A DNA stretch of 64,000 bases, from the NCBI RefSeq assembly GCF_016863095.1, contig NZ_BOOF01000042.1, positions 41,125 through 105,124 of the forward strand, written 5' to 3'. Position 1 is the stretch's first letter. Every line of letters begins with the position of its first letter. The stretch is from Microbispora siamensis. Its GTDB lineage: Bacteria; Actinomycetota; Actinomycetes; Streptosporangiales; Streptosporangiaceae. Positions 1 through 7,698 of the stretch are shown piece by piece. A program made the position numbers and the translations under genes. The notes under the pieces are model-generated. The model saw nothing but the letters and a program-made list of their open reading frames with translations, had not been told where the DNA came from and did not search any database.

Positions 1-1603
1 CGGGCACCATGGCCGGGCCGTACCTGCCGGGCGGGGCCACCGAGACGTTCCAGGTGCCCTCGGCCAGCGGCACGGCCGATCCGAAGCGCGGCATCGCGCC
101 GGGCGACAGCCGTACGGTGAACCGCTCGCCGTCGCGCTCGAGCGGCACGCGGATCGTGAGCCCGCCCCGGTGCCGCAGCACGAGGTCGCGCGGGCCCTGG
201 TCGGGGTCGGGGTAGCGGCCGGTGAGCGTGATCGACTCGTCGTGCCACTCGGCCGAGGTGATCACGGGCAGGATCTTGTGGCCCGAGATGACGACGCGGT
301 CGCGCCGGTCGCCCTGCACCGTGACCTCGCGCTCGCCGATGAGCAGACGGGTCTCCTCCGCGCCCTCCAGCATGACGGCCGCGGCCGGGTCTCCCTTGGG
401 CTCGACCCACAGTCGCCGGGACTCCGCGTTGAGCAGGGTGCCGACCGCGAGCGACAGCGAGAAGCGGCTGCCGCCCTCGACCGGGGCGAAGTCGGCCGAC
501 ATACGGTGCCCGCCGACGCGGGCCTTGCCCCTGGTGATGGGCCGGCCCGGCAGGAAGCCGGTGAGCTCGATGGTGTCGCCGTTCAGCTGCACGCCGGTGA
601 GCTGGGCGCGGGTCGGCTGGTAGACCACCTGCAGCGCCTTGTCGGAGGTCCACACCGGCCGCACCCACCAGCGGGGGCGCACCTGCAGCCCGGCCGGGCG
701 CTCGGTGCGGCCGATCACCGGACCGCGCAGCACGCCCTTGGCGCGGGCGGCGCGGCTCCAGATGACGATCTCGGCCCGCCAGGTGGTGGTGTCCTGGACG
801 GTGTGGCGGCGGCGCAGCACCCGCTTCGCGCCGCGCACCAGGGCCCGCACCCCGGCGCGCCAGCGCAGGGCGAACGGATGCAGCTCGGCCGTGAAGCCGG
901 CCCAGTCGTAGTTGCATCCGGGTTCGCGGGCGGCGTGGGTGGCCTCGGGGCGGTAGGTCCTGCGGGTCTTCATCGTGACCCGCGGCAGCCAGCGGGGGCC
1001 GTGCAGCACGACGGTGGCGCGGTTGAACCGCCCGCTGCGGACCGACAGGCCCGCGATGTAGGCGTGTCCGGTCACCCTCAGCCGGTTGCCCACCCAGGTG
1101 ATGTCGTCGATCTGCGTGACCGGCACGAGGTCGGCTGCCCGCAGGCGCAGCAGCGAGGGGTCGCCGACCTCGACCGGCAGGTCGGCGTACCACCGCAGGC
1201 CCCGCCGGACCCGGCGGGAGGGCTCGGCCGCGGCGGCGGCGAGCTTGGCCAGCGCGTCGCTCTCGGCGAGCTCGCCCGGGTCCTGCGTCTCGATCAGGTG
1301 GCAGGCGACCCGGCGCCCGACCGGCAGCTCACGCTTGACCTTCGGATCGACCTCCGCGAGGTACGGCCGGAGCGCGTCGATGGTCTGGCGGCGGCGGGCG
1401 GGCCCGCGCTTGGCTGCGGCGTCGAGGCGCAGACCCAGGGGACCGACGATCGCCTCACGGTCGACCTCCCGGCGCTGCGCGGGGCTCAGCCCCTCCGCGC
1501 GCACGAGCGCGACCAGCGCGTCTATCGGCTCACCGCGGTCGTAAAGCTCCTGGACAGCCCGCAGTCGTTCAGCGACGACGTCGCCCGTGGGTGCGGGTGT
1601 CAT
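1..1603 (-). CDS. large protein, possibly wall-polymer (TagB/TagF-like) glycerophosphotransferase, 3' end outside window
   Basis: About 534 codons are visible and the frame runs off the window edge, so the C-terminus is missing. The ATG at 1603 is preceded by an in-frame stop and by AAGGGTGG ten bases upstream. Residues 1-120 look helical and charged. The rest is a series of beta-rich segments with many Trp and Arg (for example RPRWWVRPVW). The layout reminds me of the region before the catalytic domain in actinobacterial CDP-glycerol:polyol-phosphate transferases involved in teichoic-acid-like polymers. No catalytic motif lies within the window, so this function is a weak inference. It could equally be another large cell-envelope protein. 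Confidence 0.5.
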   Translation of the reverse strand, partial: MTPAPTGDVVAERLRAVQELYDRGEPIDALVALVRAEGLSPAQRREVDREAIVGPLGLRLDAAAKRGPARRRQTIDALRPYLAEVDPKVKRELPVGRRVACHLIETQDPGELAESDALAKLAAAAAEPSRRVRRGLRWYADLPVEVGDPSLLRLRAADLVPVTQIDDITWVGNRLRVTGHAYIAGLSVRSGRFNRATVVLHGPRWLPRVTMKTRRTYRPEATHAAREPGCNYDWAGFTAELHPFALRWRAGVRALVRGAKRVLRRRHTVQDTTTWRAEIVIWSRAARAKGVLRGPVIGRTERPAGLQVRPRWWVRPVWTSDKALQVVYQPTRAQLTGVQLNGDTIELTGFLPGRPITRGKARVGGHRMSADFAPVEGGSRFSLSLAVGTLLNAESRRLWVEPKGDPAAAVMLEGAEETRLLIGEREVTVQGDRRDRVVISGHKILPVITSAEWHDESITLTGRYPDPDQGPRDLVLRHRGGLTIRVPLERDGERFTVRLSPGAMPRFGSAVPLAEGTWNVSVAPPGRYGPAMVP

Positions 1604-1843
1604 ACGGGAGGCACCACCCTTCGCCAGACCTGTGTTCAGAAAATGGTAATGCCCTCAGAACACTGCCGGACCTGACTCGCGGAAGCCTGTGGATTTCCTG
1701 TGAATCAGCGGGTGACGCCCCTGTGGCACGGGGTGACGAGCGGCACTACGCCGGGGGAAGGGCGCCCGTCCGACCGTCCGGGGCGCGGCCTGTCAGCTCC
1801 CGGGTCAGGGCCTCGAACGGGCTATCGTGATCACCGGCGACGG

Positions 1844-2164
1844 TCAGGCGCGGCCGTCCCAGCGGGCCGCGCGCATGTCGGCGCGGGCGCCGCGGACCGG
1901 GGTGCCCTCCTCGCGCCACCGGGCCAGGCACTCGCCCTCCAGGCCGGGCGCGGGGGTGCCGTCGGCGTGGATCACCCGCCACCACGGCACGGCTCCGCCC
2001 CACAGCGACATCACGCGGCCGACCTGCCGGGGGCCGCCCTCGCCGAGATACTCGGCGACGTCTCCGTACGACATCACCTTGCCGGGCGGGATCCGCTCGA
2101 CCAGGTCGAGCACCCGCTCCGCGTACGGCGGCGGCTGGCCGCGGCCGTCTCTCAAGCGCTCCAC
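1844..2164 (-). CDS. alkyltransferase-like protein (ATL), MGMT family without the acceptor cysteine
   Basis: A protein of 106 aa with the fold signature of the O6-alkylguanine-DNA alkyltransferase C-terminal domain: PPGKVMSYGDVAEYLG, then GRVMS, then PWWRVIHADG. In true MGMT enzymes the motif is PCHRV, with Cys as the methyl acceptor. Here that Cys is Trp (PWWRVI), which marks the ATL subfamily. Known ATLs bind alkylated guanine without repairing it and hand the lesion to nucleotide excision repair. The GTG start lies inside the last codons of the upstream gene (13-base overlap), so the two are probably translationally coupled. Length is normal for a stand-alone ATL. Mycobacteria have an MGMT-like gene close to moeZ, which fits this neighbourhood. 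Confidence 0.88.
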   Translation of the reverse strand: MERLRDGRGQPPPYAERVLDLVERIPPGKVMSYGDVAEYLGEGGPRQVGRVMSLWGGAVPWWRVIHADGTPAPGLEGECLARWREEGTPVRGARADMRAARWDGRA

Positions 2165-2520
2165 TCAGTGGGCCCGGCCGCGATGATCTCTTCGAGCTTG
2201 CCGAACTCGTAGGTGGACGATCCGTTGATCTGCTCGACGACGCCGTTCCTGATGCCGTACGCCTCGCCGTCCTCACCCACGAGCCGGGCCCCCATGAGAT
2301 CGGTGAGAAGTGCCAGCTGGGCGACCTGCCAGTCGGACCCGGGCTGGCCGGAGAGCCGTCCCGACCAGGTCGCGATCTGGTGCACGGAGTCGCCGTGGCG
2401 CGCGACGACCTCGCCCGCCTCGTGCGACCCGCGCAGCTCGAATCCGGCCCGTGCCGAGACGCTCGCGAGTTCGGCGTAGGCGAGCGGTGCATCCCGCTCT
2501 ACGCGCAGCTCGTACCCCAT
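2152..2520 (-). CDS. hypothetical protein, 122 aa, upstream of ATL
   Basis: I do not recognise a family. A longer in-frame extension exists upstream, but it reads as low-quality Arg/Ser-rich sequence and overlaps the next regulatory region, so I chose the ATG at 2520 (MGYELRVERDAPLAYAEL). The product looks like a small soluble alpha/beta protein with no signal peptide or membrane segment. Its 3' end overlaps the ATL gene by 13 bases, which suggests one operon. Confidence 0.7.
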   Translation of the reverse strand: MGYELRVERDAPLAYAELASVSARAGFELRGSHEAGEVVARHGDSVHQIATWSGRLSGQPGSDWQVAQLALLTDLMGARLVGEDGEAYGIRNGVVEQINGSSTYEFGKLEEIIAAGPTEWSA

Positions 2521-2638
2521 GAGCCGCGACCCTAGCGAAACTTGACCTGGCTTTGTCACCGGAAACACGAACATCGGGATTACCGCGTCCGAAATGCTGC
2601 AGAACGGCGGCCAACATGTGATCACCGGCGGCATCTGG

Positions 2639-3811
2639 CTACCGGCGGCGCAGCGCGACGGCCGCGGCGCAGAAACCGCCGATTCCGAGGGCGACGGCGA
2701 TGCCGTAGATCCAGAGCCTAACCGGATCCGGCCCCGGGCGCGCGGGCCCCTGCGCGATCGGGCCCTTGCCGAAATGCGCGTCGTCCTGCACGGACGACGC
2801 GTGGCCATATCCGGTCAGCTCCGCGGCCTTGCGCAGGGCCGCCGCCGCGTCCACGACTCCGAATCCGACTTTGTCGTCATAACCCGCGGGCGGGTGAGGA
2901 CGGGAGGTCGCCGTCAAAGCGCGCGACACCAATTCCGGCGACAAATCCGGATATTTCGCCTTTATTAGTGCGATAGTGCCCGCGACGAGCGCGCTGGCCA
3001 CCCCGGTCCCCGACACGGCCCCCTTGCGGCCCCCGGCGAGGGTGACGGGCACGCGGTCGCCCGGCGCGGCGACCAGGACCGAGAGGTTGTCGCTGCTGCC
3101 CGGGGTCTTGGCGCCCTTGCGGTCGACGGCGGCGACGCCCACCACCCCGGGATAGCCCGCGGGGAACGCCCAGTAGGAGGTGCCGTTCTGCCGGGCGTAC
3201 GGCGACCGGCCGGCGTCTCCGACGGCCGCGACGAGCACCACGCCCCGCGCCAGCGCGAAGGAGATGGCGTCCCGCTCCACGCGGTCCACGCCGTACGCGG
3301 GGACGGGCAGGCAGATGACCTTGGCGCCCCGGCCGGTCGCGTAGCGGATGCCGCGGGCGAGCGGGCTGTCCTGTGTCTCCGCTGCCGGGCCCTCGGGCTC
3401 CGCGGAGCCGCCCCCGGGACGGCTCCGGACCACGGGGAGGGACAGCACCCGCGCCTCCGGCGCGATCCCGGACGTTCCCCCGCCGCGCCCGCTCCCGGCG
3501 ATCGCCGAGGCCAGCGCGGTCACGTCGTCGCCCGGCCGCACCGTGTCGTCGCCGAACGTCGCGCCCGTCATGTCCGGCCCGCGCTCGACCCGGCCGCTCA
3601 ACTCGGGCACGCCGGTGTCGGGCTGCCCGCCGCCGAGCAGGGCGACGGTCACGCCCGCGCCCTTGCTGACCTTCCAGGCGGCGGCGGCGTTGACGGCGTC
3701 GAGCGCCCACCGCGAATCCTCGCCGCCGGGCGCCGGCGCCGCCCAGACCGCCGGTCCGGTGCCCAGGAGGACGGCCGTCAGCGCCGCGCAGAGGGAGGCC
3801 GGCCTCAGCAC
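2639..3811 (-). CDS. secreted membrane-anchored S8 (mycosin-like) pseudoprotease
   Basis: The 390-aa product has the layout of mycosins: a signal peptide (residues 1-25), a subtilisin-like domain, and a C-terminal membrane helix (LWIYGIAVALGIGG) followed by RRR. Aligned to its neighbour at 4720-5985, every active-site residue is replaced. The catalytic Asp of VAVLDSG is Gly60 (VALLGGG). The His of HGT is Asp (GDDVTALAS). The Ser of GTSQA is Gly (GTGVA). The oxyanion Asn of AAAGND is Asp (AAVGDA). Fold-defining segments such as GIAPEARVLS and ALIKAKYP are kept, and the frame is intact over 391 codons. It therefore looks like a maintained non-catalytic paralogue, perhaps a binding or scaffold protein. 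The GTG start overlaps the stop of the upstream gene as GTGCTGA. Confidence 0.88.
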   Translation of the reverse strand: MLRPASLCAALTAVLLGTGPAVWAAPAPGGEDSRWALDAVNAAAAWKVSKGAGVTVALLGGGQPDTGVPELSGRVERGPDMTGATFGDDTVRPGDDVTALASAIAGSGRGGGTSGIAPEARVLSLPVVRSRPGGGSAEPEGPAAETQDSPLARGIRYATGRGAKVICLPVPAYGVDRVERDAISFALARGVVLVAAVGDAGRSPYARQNGTSYWAFPAGYPGVVGVAAVDRKGAKTPGSSDNLSVLVAAPGDRVPVTLAGGRKGAVSGTGVASALVAGTIALIKAKYPDLSPELVSRALTATSRPHPPAGYDDKVGFGVVDAAAALRKAAELTGYGHASSVQDDAHFGKGPIAQGPARPGPDPVRLWIYGIAVALGIGGFCAAAVALRRR

Positions 3812-4710
3812 GCGTTCCCCTGTGTGCAGCGGGGGACGTCCGGGGGCTCTCCGAGGGCGCGCGCGATGCGCCCGGCCACGGTCTCGGCCACGGGCCACAT
3901 CTCGCTGTTCACCTGTTCCTCCAGGGGGACGGAGGCACGCGTCCTTCCGTCGGTGTACCCCACCGTGGAGAAGACGATGTACGGCCCGGCGCCCACCCAT
4001 CCGGTGCGCTGGCGCTGGGCCGCGCCGAAGGTGTCGGTGACCGTGCCGGGAAAGGCCACGGGCCGTACGCCCACGCGGTCGTCCACGGGCAACTCGCCCG
4101 CCGCGTCGGCGCGGGCCTGCTCGCTGGGCAGCACGGCGACGCCCACGGTGACGGCGAACGTCGAGGTCTGGTCGACGTAGGTGGCGCGCAGCACGGCCTG
4201 GCAGCCGTACTTGCGCAGCACCGACGCCACCGGCGAGTCGACCGCCGCGGCGCACGCCGCCTCGGGGGCGATGCCCACCCTGCGCGCGTACTGCTGGGCG
4301 CGGCCGAGCGCCGTGTACGGAAGCTCCTCGGGGAAGACCATGCCCGCGGGCCAGGCGCGCCATCGCCGGGCCACGTCCTCGGCCACGTAGCGGGCGCGCT
4401 CGGCGTCGGTGAGCGGCCTGGACCTGTTCTCCTGGATCAGCCCGACCGACCCGAGCAGCACGTTCACCGCGGCGACGGCGAGGACCACACCCATGATCGT
4501 CAGGTAGAGCGAGCGGAAGCGGATGCCGCGCTCGAGTTCGGCCCGTTCCCTGGCCGCCTGGGCGGCGGCGGCCCGTCCCCTCGACGCCGTCCAGGGCCGC
4601 GCGCGGGCACGGCGGGCGGACGCGCCGAGCGGCAGTGCCCGCGGACCCGCCCGTCGGAGGCCGGACGGCGTCCGCGCCGTCTGCGGGATGCGGGACTGCT
4701 CAGGCGGCAT
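3805..4710 (-). CDS. single-pass membrane protein paired with the S8 pseudoprotease
   Basis: A 301-aa product with an Arg/Ala-rich cytoplasmic N-terminus (1-65), one membrane helix (about 70-92, LTIMGVVLAVAAVNVLLGSV) and an extracytoplasmic domain. I know no named family. It is a paralogue of the gene at 5979-6698. Shared motifs are WPAGxxFP, ARRVGI, GCxAxLRATYxD, VTxGVAVxP and FPGTVTDxF. Each copy lies directly upstream of an S8 gene and ends in Cys-stop, because the S8 start codon is embedded in GTGCTGA. The repeated pairing suggests that the two proteins form a complex across the membrane. Two Cys in the outer domain could form a disulphide. Spacing to the upstream S8 gene is 9 bases, so all four genes probably form one operon. 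Confidence 0.8.
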   Translation of the reverse strand: MPPEQSRIPQTARTPSGLRRAGPRALPLGASARRARARPWTASRGRAAAAQAARERAELERGIRFRSLYLTIMGVVLAVAAVNVLLGSVGLIQENRSRPLTDAERARYVAEDVARRWRAWPAGMVFPEELPYTALGRAQQYARRVGIAPEAACAAAVDSPVASVLRKYGCQAVLRATYVDQTSTFAVTVGVAVLPSEQARADAAGELPVDDRVGVRPVAFPGTVTDTFGAAQRQRTGWVGAGPYIVFSTVGYTDGRTRASVPLEEQVNSEMWPVAETVAGRIARALGEPPDVPRCTQGNAC

Positions 4711-4719
4711 ACCTCGATG

Positions 4720-5985
4720 CTACGTCGGCAGGCCCGTCGGCCAAGGAGCCGGCGGCAGCGCGTCGTCCTCCTCCCGCTGTCGTCTGCGCGCCCGCCTGGT
4801 GAGCACGAGCAGGACGGCCACGCCCGCGCCCGAGCCGGCGAAGGCGCCGAGCGCGATGCCGCCGGACAGGAGGATCGCCCCCGTGTCGCGCCGTACGACC
4901 ATGATCGGGTCGTGGTCGTTCGCGGTCGAGCGGACGGCACGCGACGGATTCTGCACGCCCGGCCCCGACGCCGTGGCGCGGTGGCGGGCGAGGGTGGCCG
5001 CGACGCTCAGCGCCCGGTAGGCGTTGACCACCCCGAACCCGGTGCCGGTGTTGTACGGCGCCCGGCGGGCCGGCGACGACGTGAGCGCCTGGGCGACGAG
5101 GGCGGGCGACATGCGGGGGTAGCGCGACTTGATCAGCGCGGCGACGCCGGAGACGAGCGCGGTCGCCTGGGAGGTCCCCCGGCCGACCCAGTACTCGTCG
5201 CCGGGACCTGCCCCGAGGACGTCGACGCCCGGCGCGGCCACCATCACCGAGGAGTTGCGGTTGGAGAACGAGGCCCGCCTCAGCGTGGACGTGACGGCGG
5301 CCACCGAGATCACGCCGGGGATCGCGGCCGGGTAGGAGTACGGCGCGGTCCTCTTGCCCGCGCCGTCGTTGCCCGCCGCGGCGACGAGGACGACGCCCTT
5401 GGAGATCGCGTACCTGATCGCCTTACGCTCGTCCTGCGTCGGCATGTCCTTCGACAGCGACAGGTTGATGACCTCGGCGCCGTGGTCCACGGCGTAGCGG
5501 ATGCCCTTGGCGACCACGGCCTCGTACCGCGCGTCGGAGTTGAACGTCCGGAACCCCGGCTCCTCGTCCTCCAGGATCACCCGCACGGACAGCACCCTCG
5601 CCTCCGGCGCGATGCCGATGATGCCGTCGGCGCCGCCGGGACCGTGCCCGTGCCCGGCGATGAGCGAGGCCATGTACGTGCCGTGCAGGCGCACCGGCTG
5701 CACTCCGCGCGGGTTGGCCCCGGCCGTGTAGTCCCTCCCGGTGACGACCGATCCGGCGAGGTCGCGGTGATCGGGGTCGACTCCCGAGTCCAGGACCGCG
5801 ACGGTCACGCCCCTGCCTTTCGTCAGCCGCCAGGCGTCGTCGACGTCGAGCGTGCGCAGCACGTCCTGCTGGCTGAGCCGTACGTCGTCGGCCCTGGCCG
5901 GGCCGGGCACGAGGAACGCGCCGCCCGACAGGGCGAGCGCGGCGGCCGACGCGGCCAGGACCTTCCGCCGGAGCGCGGTCAGCAC
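4720..5985 (-). CDS. S8 family serine protease, mycosin-like, membrane-anchored
   Basis: A 421-aa product with a signal peptide (about 1-32, ending ARA), a peptidase S8 domain and a C-terminal membrane helix (near residue 380, LSGGIALGAFAGSGAGVAVL) with an RRARRR tail. The catalytic triad is complete: Asp in VAVLDSGVD, His in LHGTYMAS and Ser in RGTSQAT. The oxyanion Asn is in AAAGNDG. Mycosins normally serve type VII secretion loci, but no EccB/C/D/E or WXG100 gene is visible here, so its partner is more likely the adjacent membrane protein. I chose the GTG at 5985 because it overlaps the upstream stop (GTGCTGA) exactly as in the paralogous pair; another GTG six bases upstream is possible. 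Confidence 0.9.
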   Translation of the reverse strand: MLTALRRKVLAASAAALALSGGAFLVPGPARADDVRLSQQDVLRTLDVDDAWRLTKGRGVTVAVLDSGVDPDHRDLAGSVVTGRDYTAGANPRGVQPVRLHGTYMASLIAGHGHGPGGADGIIGIAPEARVLSVRVILEDEEPGFRTFNSDARYEAVVAKGIRYAVDHGAEVINLSLSKDMPTQDERKAIRYAISKGVVLVAAAGNDGAGKRTAPYSYPAAIPGVISVAAVTSTLRRASFSNRNSSVMVAAPGVDVLGAGPGDEYWVGRGTSQATALVSGVAALIKSRYPRMSPALVAQALTSSPARRAPYNTGTGFGVVNAYRALSVAATLARHRATASGPGVQNPSRAVRSTANDHDPIMVVRRDTGAILLSGGIALGAFAGSGAGVAVLLVLTRRARRRQREEDDALPPAPWPTGLPT

Positions 5986-6698
5986 TGCCACTCCTTGGCG
6001 GCGCAGTCCGGCGATGCCGGGGCGGTGAGGATCGCCGCGATCTCCTCGGCCAGGTCCTCGGTGAACGAGAACATCGTCTCCCGCTGCTCCCCGAGCGCCC
6101 GGGCCGGACGCCCGTCGACCTGCCCCGCCGTCGTCATCACGAGGTACGGCCCGGCCAGACGCAGGATCAGCGACTGGCGCCCGCTCGCGGTGAAGCGGTC
6201 GGTCACGGTGCCGGGAAACGCGAGGGGGCGCAGCCCGGGGGCGGCGGAGTTGACGCCGGGAAAGATGGGGATGGCCGAGCGCGCCCTGAGCTCGTCGGGG
6301 AAGACCGCCACGCCGATCGTCACCACGATGCCCTGGAGGGCGTCGAGGTAGGTGGCCCGCAGGATCGCCCGGCAGCCGGCGTCCTTCATCTGGCCCGCGA
6401 TGGCCGCGTCGACGGCGCTGCGGCAGTCGGTGCGCGAGGAGATGCCCACCCGCCGCGCCGACTCGCGCGCGCCCTGCTCGCTGGTGTACGCCAGGGTGGC
6501 GGGAAAGATCCGGCCGGCCGGCCAGCGCTCCCACCGCAGCGCCGTCTCGGCCGCCTGTGCCTCGCGCAACTCCGCGGCGCTCGGTCCTCTGGTCAGTTCG
6601 GCGACGGCGGCGCTGGCCGCGATCCCGCCCACGATCGCGCAGACGACGGTGATCGCGGAGGCCACGGCCACGGCCGGCCAGGTCCGCGTCTCGCCCAC
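5979..6698 (-). CDS. single-pass membrane protein paired with the active S8 protease
   Basis: A 239-aa product and first gene of the four-gene operon. The GTG start is preceded by GGAGG. It has an N-terminal membrane helix (about residues 8-33) and an extracytoplasmic domain related to that of the gene at 3805-4710 (WPAGRIFP, ARRVGI, GCRAILRATYLD, VTIGVAVFPDE, FPGTVTDRF). The long basic N-terminal extension of the paralogue is absent. Family and function are unknown. Strict co-occurrence with an S8 gene, and an ending that contains the protease start codon, argue for a stoichiometric partner or regulator of the protease. Confidence 0.8.
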   Translation of the reverse strand: MGETRTWPAVAVASAITVVCAIVGGIAASAAVAELTRGPSAAELREAQAAETALRWERWPAGRIFPATLAYTSEQGARESARRVGISSRTDCRSAVDAAIAGQMKDAGCRAILRATYLDALQGIVVTIGVAVFPDELRARSAIPIFPGVNSAAPGLRPLAFPGTVTDRFTASGRQSLILRLAGPYLVMTTAGQVDGRPARALGEQRETMFSFTEDLAEEIAAILTAPASPDCAAKEWQC

Positions 6699-6779
6699 TG
6701 CGCCTCCGTTCCCTTCGCGGCCTCCCTCCTCCAGTGACCTTAACGCGACCTACCGACCGCCATCCCCACAAATGCCCTC

Positions 6780-6819
6780 GGAAAGTACTTGACGCTTCGG
6801 AAAGTGAAAAGTACTTTCC
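6780..6819. promoter_or_regulatory. perfect 11-bp inverted repeat operator over a promoter
   Basis: GGAAAGTACTT at 6780-6790 is matched by AAGTACTTTCC at 6809-6819 with an 18-base spacer. The arms cover the predicted -35 and -10 elements of the promoter for the membrane protein/winged-helix pair. A third copy of GGAAAGT sits in the spacer at 6799-6805. This arrangement suits dimeric repression, most simply autoregulation by the winged-helix protein at 7312-7698. The regulator assignment is inferred. Confidence 0.65.
6789..6817 (+). promoter_or_regulatory. sigma-70-type promoter
   Basis: TTGACG (6789-6794), a 17-base spacer and TACTTT (6812-6817) form a near-consensus housekeeping promoter. 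The predicted start near 6824 leaves about a 20-base leader with an AAAGAGG ribosome site before the ATG at 6845. Confidence 0.65.
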
Positions 6820-6844
6820 TCACTGGAAAGAGGTGGTGACGCGA

Positions 6845-7312
6845 ATGAACCCCGAGGAAGCGGCGCGGAGCCTGGCGACGATCCGGCAGACGCAGGCGAA
6901 GGCGCTGTCGGCCGAGCCCTGGTTTCCCACCTGGTACGGCGTCGGCGTGGGACTGTTCGTAACCGGCATGCAGTTCGTCACCGAGCCCGGCACCCCGGTC
7001 CCGGTGACGGTGGCCGTGGGGCTCCTGCTGTTCGCCGGCCTGGGCGCGCTGGTCGCCGTGCTGGTCCGCACTCGCAGGATCAAGGCCCACCGCAGTCTGA
7101 CGCGCCCGAAGATGATCGCCGCCCTGATGGCCTGGATCGGCACGGCGATCGCGCTCTGCCTGGCCCTGGCCTTCACGATCGACGCCGCCGGGGTGGCCTA
7201 CGCCCGGACGTACGCCGCCCTCGTGATGACCGCGTACCTGCTCGTCACCGGGCCCCTCGCCGGCCGCCTGCTCACCGGGATGCTGGTGCGCCGGGCGGTG
7301 GGCGGCTCGTGA
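6845..7312 (+). CDS. four-helix integral membrane protein, hypothetical
   Basis: A 155-aa product. After a soluble helix (MNPEEAARSLATIRQTQAKAL) there are four hydrophobic segments, at about residues 28-48, 52-76, 95-118 and 124-146. No family name is recognised. The ATG at 6845 has an AAAGAGG-like ribosome site. The stop TGA overlaps the ATG of the following winged-helix regulator (TGATG), so the two are co-translated. This pairing of a small membrane protein with a wHTH regulator recurs in actinomycetes. The operator upstream suggests that the pair is controlled by its own regulator. Confidence 0.82.
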   Translation: MNPEEAARSLATIRQTQAKALSAEPWFPTWYGVGVGLFVTGMQFVTEPGTPVPVTVAVGLLLFAGLGALVAVLVRTRRIKAHRSLTRPKMIAALMAWIGTAIALCLALAFTIDAAGVAYARTYAALVMTAYLLVTGPLAGRLLTGMLVRRAVGGS

Positions 7313-7698
7313 TGGAGCTCGACCCCGTCATCCACGCGCCGACTCGGCTGCAGATCGTGTCGCTGCTCGCGGCGGCCGAGGAGGCGGAGTTCGGGTTCGT
7401 CCGCGACACCGTCGGCGTCAGCGACTCGGTCCTGTCCAAGCACGGCAGCGCGCTGGAGAGCGCCGGATATGTCGCCGTACGCAAGGGATACGTGGGCAAG
7501 CGGCCCAAGACGTGGTTCAGGCTCACGGACAGGGGACGGGCGGCGTTCGCCGCGTACGTCGAGAACCTGCAGCGCATCGTCGCGCCCAGCGGCCTCAGCG
7601 TGGTGCCGGACGACCGCGTTCAGAGCGTGCACGGCGAAACGGCCGCCGCCTCCTCATCGGGAGGCGGCGGCCGTCGCCGTGTCGTCGCGGATCAGTAG
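7312..7698 (+). CDS. winged-helix transcriptional regulator (HTH_34/MarR-like)
   Basis: A 128-aa product. It starts with the typical LDPVIHAPTRLQIVSLLAA segment, a first helix, then the recognition part SVLSKHGSALESAGYVAVRKG and the wing GKRPKTWFRLTDRGRAAF. These match the small wHTH proteins of the HTH_34 family. The start overlaps the upstream stop by one base; a GTG three bases earlier is an alternative. The last 20 residues (Ser/Gly/Arg-rich) are encoded by a strong terminator hairpin, so the tail is probably not functional protein. It is the likely binder of the inverted repeat at 6780-6819. The gene ends with a 7-base convergent overlap with moeZ. Confidence 0.85.
   Translation: MELDPVIHAPTRLQIVSLLAAAEEAEFGFVRDTVGVSDSVLSKHGSALESAGYVAVRKGYVGKRPKTWFRLTDRGRAAFAAYVENLQRIVAPSGLSVVPDDRVQSVHGETAAASSSGGGGRRRVVADQ
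7639..7674. terminator. bidirectional hairpin inside a coding 3' end
   Basis: A perfect 15-bp stem (7639-7653 with 7660-7674) closes a 6-base loop. It lies inside the last codons of the winged-helix gene and just beyond the moeZ stop, between convergent genes, so it can end transcription from both sides. There is no long T tract, as is common in GC-rich actinomycetes. Confidence 0.65.

Noticed and set aside
2639..6698. A type VII secretion locus
   Set aside because: Only mycosin-like proteins are present; no EccB, EccC, EccD, EccE or WXG100 genes are seen.
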